From Armatimonadota bacterium (lineage in GTDB: Bacteria > Armatimonadota > JAAZEB01): a DNA stretch of 7,580 nt. The position numbers and the translations under genes were made by a program. Below are positions 5,230 to 7,580 of this stretch, one piece after another (within the stretch, counting starts at the first letter, position 1; each line of letters opens with the position of its first letter). The notes beneath the pieces are model-generated. The model was not told the origin of the DNA. It did no database searches and saw nothing but the letters and a program-made list of their open reading frames with translations. The stretch covers positions 1 through 7,580 of the forward strand of contig DUUU01000118.1 of NCBI GenBank assembly GCA_012841485.1, read 5' to 3'.

Positions 5230-5723
5230 CGCAGCGTTACCTCCGTCCACCCCGGGAGCACCACCCGGGTGGCCAGCCGCCGTGGGTAGGTGGCGCGCAC
5301 CCGGATGAGCGAGCCGGCGGGGATATCGTTGCGCCCATCTACCACCCCCGGCACTCCGTGGAAAGTGGCGCCATCGTCGGCGCTATAGCGCGTCTCGATG
5401 GTGATCCGGCCCGAGTCCAGGGTAGGCGCCGCCATCCGCACCCGGGTCGCAATCGCCTCCTCCGTGGCGCCGACGGCGGCGATGCGCACGCCCTCGCGCG
5501 CCGCCTGCCGGAGCACGAGGGAATCCTTGTAGATGCCACTCAACTCGCCGCACCCGAGAAGCAACAGCAAGAGCACGCTCAACACGATGGCGAGCTCGAC
5601 CAGGCTTCCACCCCGCTCATGTTCCTGGCGGCAGCGGGTTGCGCCGCGTTGCTCGCGGCGCAGGTCGCCGCGCGGCGCGCATTTCCATGCGGGTGCAAAA
5701 GCGCAGAGTGCGTGCAGCATCAT
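5202..5723 (-). CDS. TadE-like minor pilin (first of a tandem pair)
   Basis: The product is 173 aa from ATG 5723 (or 172 from the next codon, ATG 5720); GAGG at 5732-5729 is 5 or 8 nt upstream, so either start works. The N-terminal leader is unusually long, about 38 basic residues with three Cys. The prepilin signal follows: ERG|GSLVE with Glu at +5, then a very hydrophobic helix (LAIVLSVLLLLLLG). The soluble domain ends SLIRVRATYPRRLATRVVLPG, which aligns by eye with LVRVRVRYRHPLISRMVFPG in the downstream gene; both proteins end in RQ. The two are therefore likely tandem duplicates of one minor-pilin type, one of which may play the TadF/TadG role. A 28-bp overlap with the next gene implies coupled translation. 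Confidence 0.83.
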   Translation of the reverse strand: MMLHALCAFAPAWKCAPRGDLRREQRGATRCRQEHERGGSLVELAIVLSVLLLLLLGCGELSGIYKDSLVLRQAAREGVRIAAVGATEEAIATRVRMAAPTLDSGRITIETRYSADDGATFHGVPGVVDGRNDIPAGSLIRVRATYPRRLATRVVLPGWTEVTLRCNMIMQRQ

Positions 5724-5743
5724 CGCTTCCTCATGTATCACGA

Positions 5744-5771
5744 GTGCTCGGCGTCCGGCCACGCCGAGCAC
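5744..5771. repeat. Perfect 11-bp stem-loop between tadC and the TadE-like genes
   Basis: GTGCTCGGCGT (5744-5754) and ACGCCGAGCAC (5761-5771) are exact complements flanking a 6-nt CCGGCC loop. In the minus direction the stem starts 13 nt after the tadC stop and ends 12 nt before the GAGG ribosome site of the next gene. There is no U-tract. Such intercistronic hairpins can partially terminate, block 3'-exonucleases or set different levels for platform proteins and pilins. This role is inferred from position alone. Confidence 0.7.
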
Positions 5772-5784
5772 GCCGCCCAAGCTC

Positions 5785-6711
5785 TCAGAACAGCCCCCCC
5801 GACTCCATCACGGAGATGATGGCGGGGCCCAGAATAACGATAAAGAGCGCCGGGAAGATGAAGAGCACCAGCGGAAACACCATCTTCACCGAGAGTTTGG
5901 CGGCCGCTTCGCGGGCGATCTGGATATTGCGCTCGCGCAGGTTGCTGGCCTGGCCCCTCAGAGAATCGGCGATACCCGTGCCGAGCCGGTCCGCCTGGTT
6001 GATGGCGGCGACGAGGAGGGAGAGCTCCGCGAGTTGAACGCGCGCCGCCATATCGCTGAAGGCATCGGCGCGCGCCTTGCCGTGGTTGATCTCTCCCAGC
6101 ATCTGGCTGAGCTCCTCGGAGATCGGCCCGCGGATCTTATCCGCCGTGCGCGCCAGCGCGCCCTCGAAGCCCACACCCGCCTCCATGCTCAACACGATCA
6201 GGTCGAGCGCATCCACCAACCGCTTCCGGATCATGCGCTTGCGTGCGCGCACCAGGTAGTTGAGCACCAGATCGGGCCCCACGAAGCCGATCAACGGAAG
6301 GGCAACCAGCGCGAGAACAAGCGACTGGTCGCCCATTGCGCGCACGTGGGGCAAGGCAATCAGCGCCGTGGCGCCCAGCACAAGGAGCGCCACCACCTTG
6401 ATGCCCACGAACTCGCCGACGGTGAGCGCTCCGGTGAGCCCGGCGCCGACGAGGCGCCCCTCCACATCGCCGCCGATGCTGGAGATGCGCTTGACAAACT
6501 CACCGATGGGCGCGAAGAGCGCCTCCATGAGCCGGCGCGCGGGAGAACCGCTCAGATCGCGCGCGCGCTCTTCCCGCGCGATGCGAGCAATCTCACCTTC
6601 GGTCACTTCCTCCAGCCGGCCCAGGGCAATGTCGCGATCGGTGCGCGTCACGAGGAAGAAGAGGCCCACGGCGAGCGTCACCGTCCAGCAGATGAGTACC
6701 GCGATCCACAT
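5785..6711 (-). CDS. tadC: TadC-type inner-membrane platform protein of the Tad pilus (GspF domain)
   Basis: The product is 308 aa, a usual TadC length. GGGGAG (6724-6719) lies 7 nt before the ATG. Hydrophobic helices are at about 3-21, 103-121, 129-151 and 277-299. A charged cytoplasmic stretch follows the first helix (GRLEEVTEGEIARIAREER). The GspF/T2SF domain spans about 166-291, with LVDALDLIVLSMEAGVGFEG, ISEELSQMLGEINHGKARADA, LAELSLLVAAINQADRLGTG and the conserved end REAAAKLSVKMVFPLVLFIFP. TadC works with TadB as the membrane platform on which the TadA ATPase drives pilin polymerisation. It sits downstream of tadB, as expected, but with a 239-bp gap rather than the usual close junction. 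TadC rather than TadB is supported by the end of the domain and gene order. Confidence 0.93.
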   Translation of the reverse strand: MWIAVLICWTVTLAVGLFFLVTRTDRDIALGRLEEVTEGEIARIAREERARDLSGSPARRLMEALFAPIGEFVKRISSIGGDVEGRLVGAGLTGALTVGEFVGIKVVALLVLGATALIALPHVRAMGDQSLVLALVALPLIGFVGPDLVLNYLVRARKRMIRKRLVDALDLIVLSMEAGVGFEGALARTADKIRGPISEELSQMLGEINHGKARADAFSDMAARVQLAELSLLVAAINQADRLGTGIADSLRGQASNLRERNIQIAREAAAKLSVKMVFPLVLFIFPALFIVILGPAIISVMESGGLF

Positions 6712-6950
6712 AGTCTATCTCCCCAGCTCTAGTCGGAGACGCGGGAGAGGAGGCGTTCCGGAGACCGCTCTCTCGCGCTGTCGCGTCACACCGGCTTCCC
6801 CACCATCGGCGCGGCTTTCCCGGCGCTCGAAGCCGGTCGCTGCGCCGCCGTGCCGTTACTTTGCGAGAGGAACCTGGCCGCTCCGACTACGCGGCCCTCT
6901 CCTTCGCCTCCCACTCCCCCGCTTGCCTCTCCTCATGGCACGTTGCCGGG
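6712..6950. other. 239-bp non-coding gap between tadB and tadC with three inverted repeats
   Basis: I see no credible ORF or clear promoter. Inverted repeats are: 6740-6749/6768-6777 (10 positions, one G-T wobble, 18-nt loop); 6790-6798/6829-6837 (perfect 9 bp, ACCGGCTTC/GAAGCCGGT, 30-nt loop); and 6876-6881/6891-6896 (perfect 6 bp, 9-nt loop). The stretch at 6897-6934 is almost all pyrimidine on the plus strand, hence purine-rich in the tad transcript. The tadC ribosome site is at 6724-6719. A read-through leader for tadC or a decay-control element is possible. Confidence 0.5.
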
Positions 6951-7580
6951 CTATAGGTCGAGGCTCAAAATCCGCCGGATGGCCAGAATGCCGATGATCT
7001 GGAGGATCCCCGCACCCTTGAGCATGGCAACGCCCGTCGGGTGGAAGAGCATCGAGTGGGCATAGTCCGGCTTGATCACCATCAGCACCACCAGCATGAT
7101 CACCGGGAGGGCGATGAGGACCATGGCGCTCAACCGTCCCTCGGCGGTCGTCGCCTGGATCTCGCCGCGGATACGCAGGCGCTCCTGGATCGTCTCGGTG
7201 ATCGTCTTGAAGAGGCGGATCAGGTTGCCGCCGGTTGTCAGTTGCAGCGTCGTGGCCGCGATCATCAGGTCGTAGTCACAGCTTTGAACGCGGTCGCCCA
7301 GTTGGTTCAGCGCCTCATCCAGGGGCATGCCAAGCTGCACCAGGCGCACCATGCGCTGCAACTCGCCGCCAATCGGCTGGGGCATCTGATCCGCGGCCAT
7401 CTGAACGCCCTGCAAGAAGCTGAAGCCTGCCTGCAGCGCCGAAGAGATCATCACCAGCGTGTCGGCGAGCTGAGCTTCCAGAATCTGGCGGCGGCGCTCT
7501 GCCAGGGCATTGAGTACCAGGTGTGGCGATGCATACCCGACCGCGCCCCAGATCAGCGCGCGCACCGGCTGGTGGCTCCA
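6951..7580 (-). CDS. tadB: TadB-type inner-membrane platform protein of the Tad pilus, 5' partial
   Basis: The frame is open through the right edge (first codons read WSHQPVRALIW), so the N-terminal helices are missing; the GTG at 7565 is probably internal. The GspF/T2SF domain is complete, with LADTLVMISSALQAGFSFLQG, the polar stretch QLGMPLDEALNQLGDRV, LMIAATTLQLTTGGNLIRLF, TITETIQERLRIRGEIQATTAEGR and the hydrophobic segment SAMVLIALPVIMLVVLMVI. A last helix, KGAGILQIIGILAIRRIL, ends the protein. TGGNL followed by ERxRxxxEIxAxTAEGR is characteristic of TadB. The protein forms the cytoplasmic-membrane platform with TadC. The TadA ATPase gene would be expected further right, beyond the window. 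Confidence 0.93.
   Translation of the reverse strand, partial: WSHQPVRALIWGAVGYASPHLVLNALAERRRQILEAQLADTLVMISSALQAGFSFLQGVQMAADQMPQPIGGELQRMVRLVQLGMPLDEALNQLGDRVQSCDYDLMIAATTLQLTTGGNLIRLFKTITETIQERLRIRGEIQATTAEGRLSAMVLIALPVIMLVVLMVIKPDYAHSMLFHPTGVAMLKGAGILQIIGILAIRRILSLDL

Noticed and set aside
5533..6732. 399-codon open frame on the plus strand opposite tadC
   Set aside because: It is the antisense shadow of tadC, low-complexity and charged, with no ribosome site or motif.
6860..6937. 26-codon Arg/Gly-rich minus-strand ORF in the tadB-tadC gap
   Set aside because: It is the by-product of a purine-rich tract; no ribosome site, no hydrophobic or pilin signal, so it is not a hidden Flp pilin.
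1..7580. Insertion sequences, integrase sites, CRISPR arrays or toxin-antitoxin pairs
   Set aside because: No transposase, integrase, regularly spaced repeats or recognisable toxin/antitoxin sequence was found on either strand.

Overview
The window is visibly GC-rich and carries eight protein-coding genes. Two are cut by the window edges. They form a SpoIIE-type phosphatase (left edge, +), gmhA (-), a small tail-anchored protein (+), a divergent ProA-like aldehyde dehydrogenase (+), a two-helix membrane protein (-) and a Tad (Flp-type) pilus block on the minus strand, read as tadB, tadC, then two TadE-like minor pilins. Tad pili, PAS-SpoIIE phosphatases, long GC-rich leaders and GTG/TTG starts fit a high-GC environmental bacterium, for example Chloroflexota or Armatimonadota. 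That placement is a weak inference because no rRNA or marker gene is present. No mobile element, CRISPR array, tRNA or rRNA was found.

Left part (1-2015). A PAS-SpoIIE phosphatase ends at 968 and converges on gmhA, with only 18 bp between the stop codons and a stem-loop spanning both. gmhA lies downstream of the best promoter in the window: on the minus strand, TTGACG, a 17-bp spacer, and extended -10 TGGTATGAT. Between that promoter and the gmhA start is an untranslated leader of about 270 nt packed with stem-loops, the last of which covers the Shine-Dalgarno sequence. A weaker divergent promoter probably serves the small membrane protein at 2016.

Middle (2016-4524). A 111-aa protein with one C-terminal membrane helix precedes a ProA-family dehydrogenase that keeps the catalytic Cys but departs from canonical ProA in several signature blocks and has an N-terminal extension. 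A long GC-rich hairpin at 4001-4038 separates it from the convergent 160-aa membrane protein.

Right part (4525-7580). The Tad genes run right to left. TadB and TadC are the paired GspF-fold inner-membrane platform proteins. The two TadE-like proteins carry class III prepilin signals (G, then Glu at +5), overlap by 28 bp and look like tandem paralogues. The gaps in this block (6712-6950, 5724-5784, 4525-4764) contain no credible gene, but each contains perfect or near-perfect inverted repeats. The gap at 4525-4764 has at least five nearly back-to-back stem-loops.

The most interesting material is in the non-coding DNA: the structured gmhA leader and the tandem stem-loop arrays of the Tad block. 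I cannot assign either to a known RNA family by eye.
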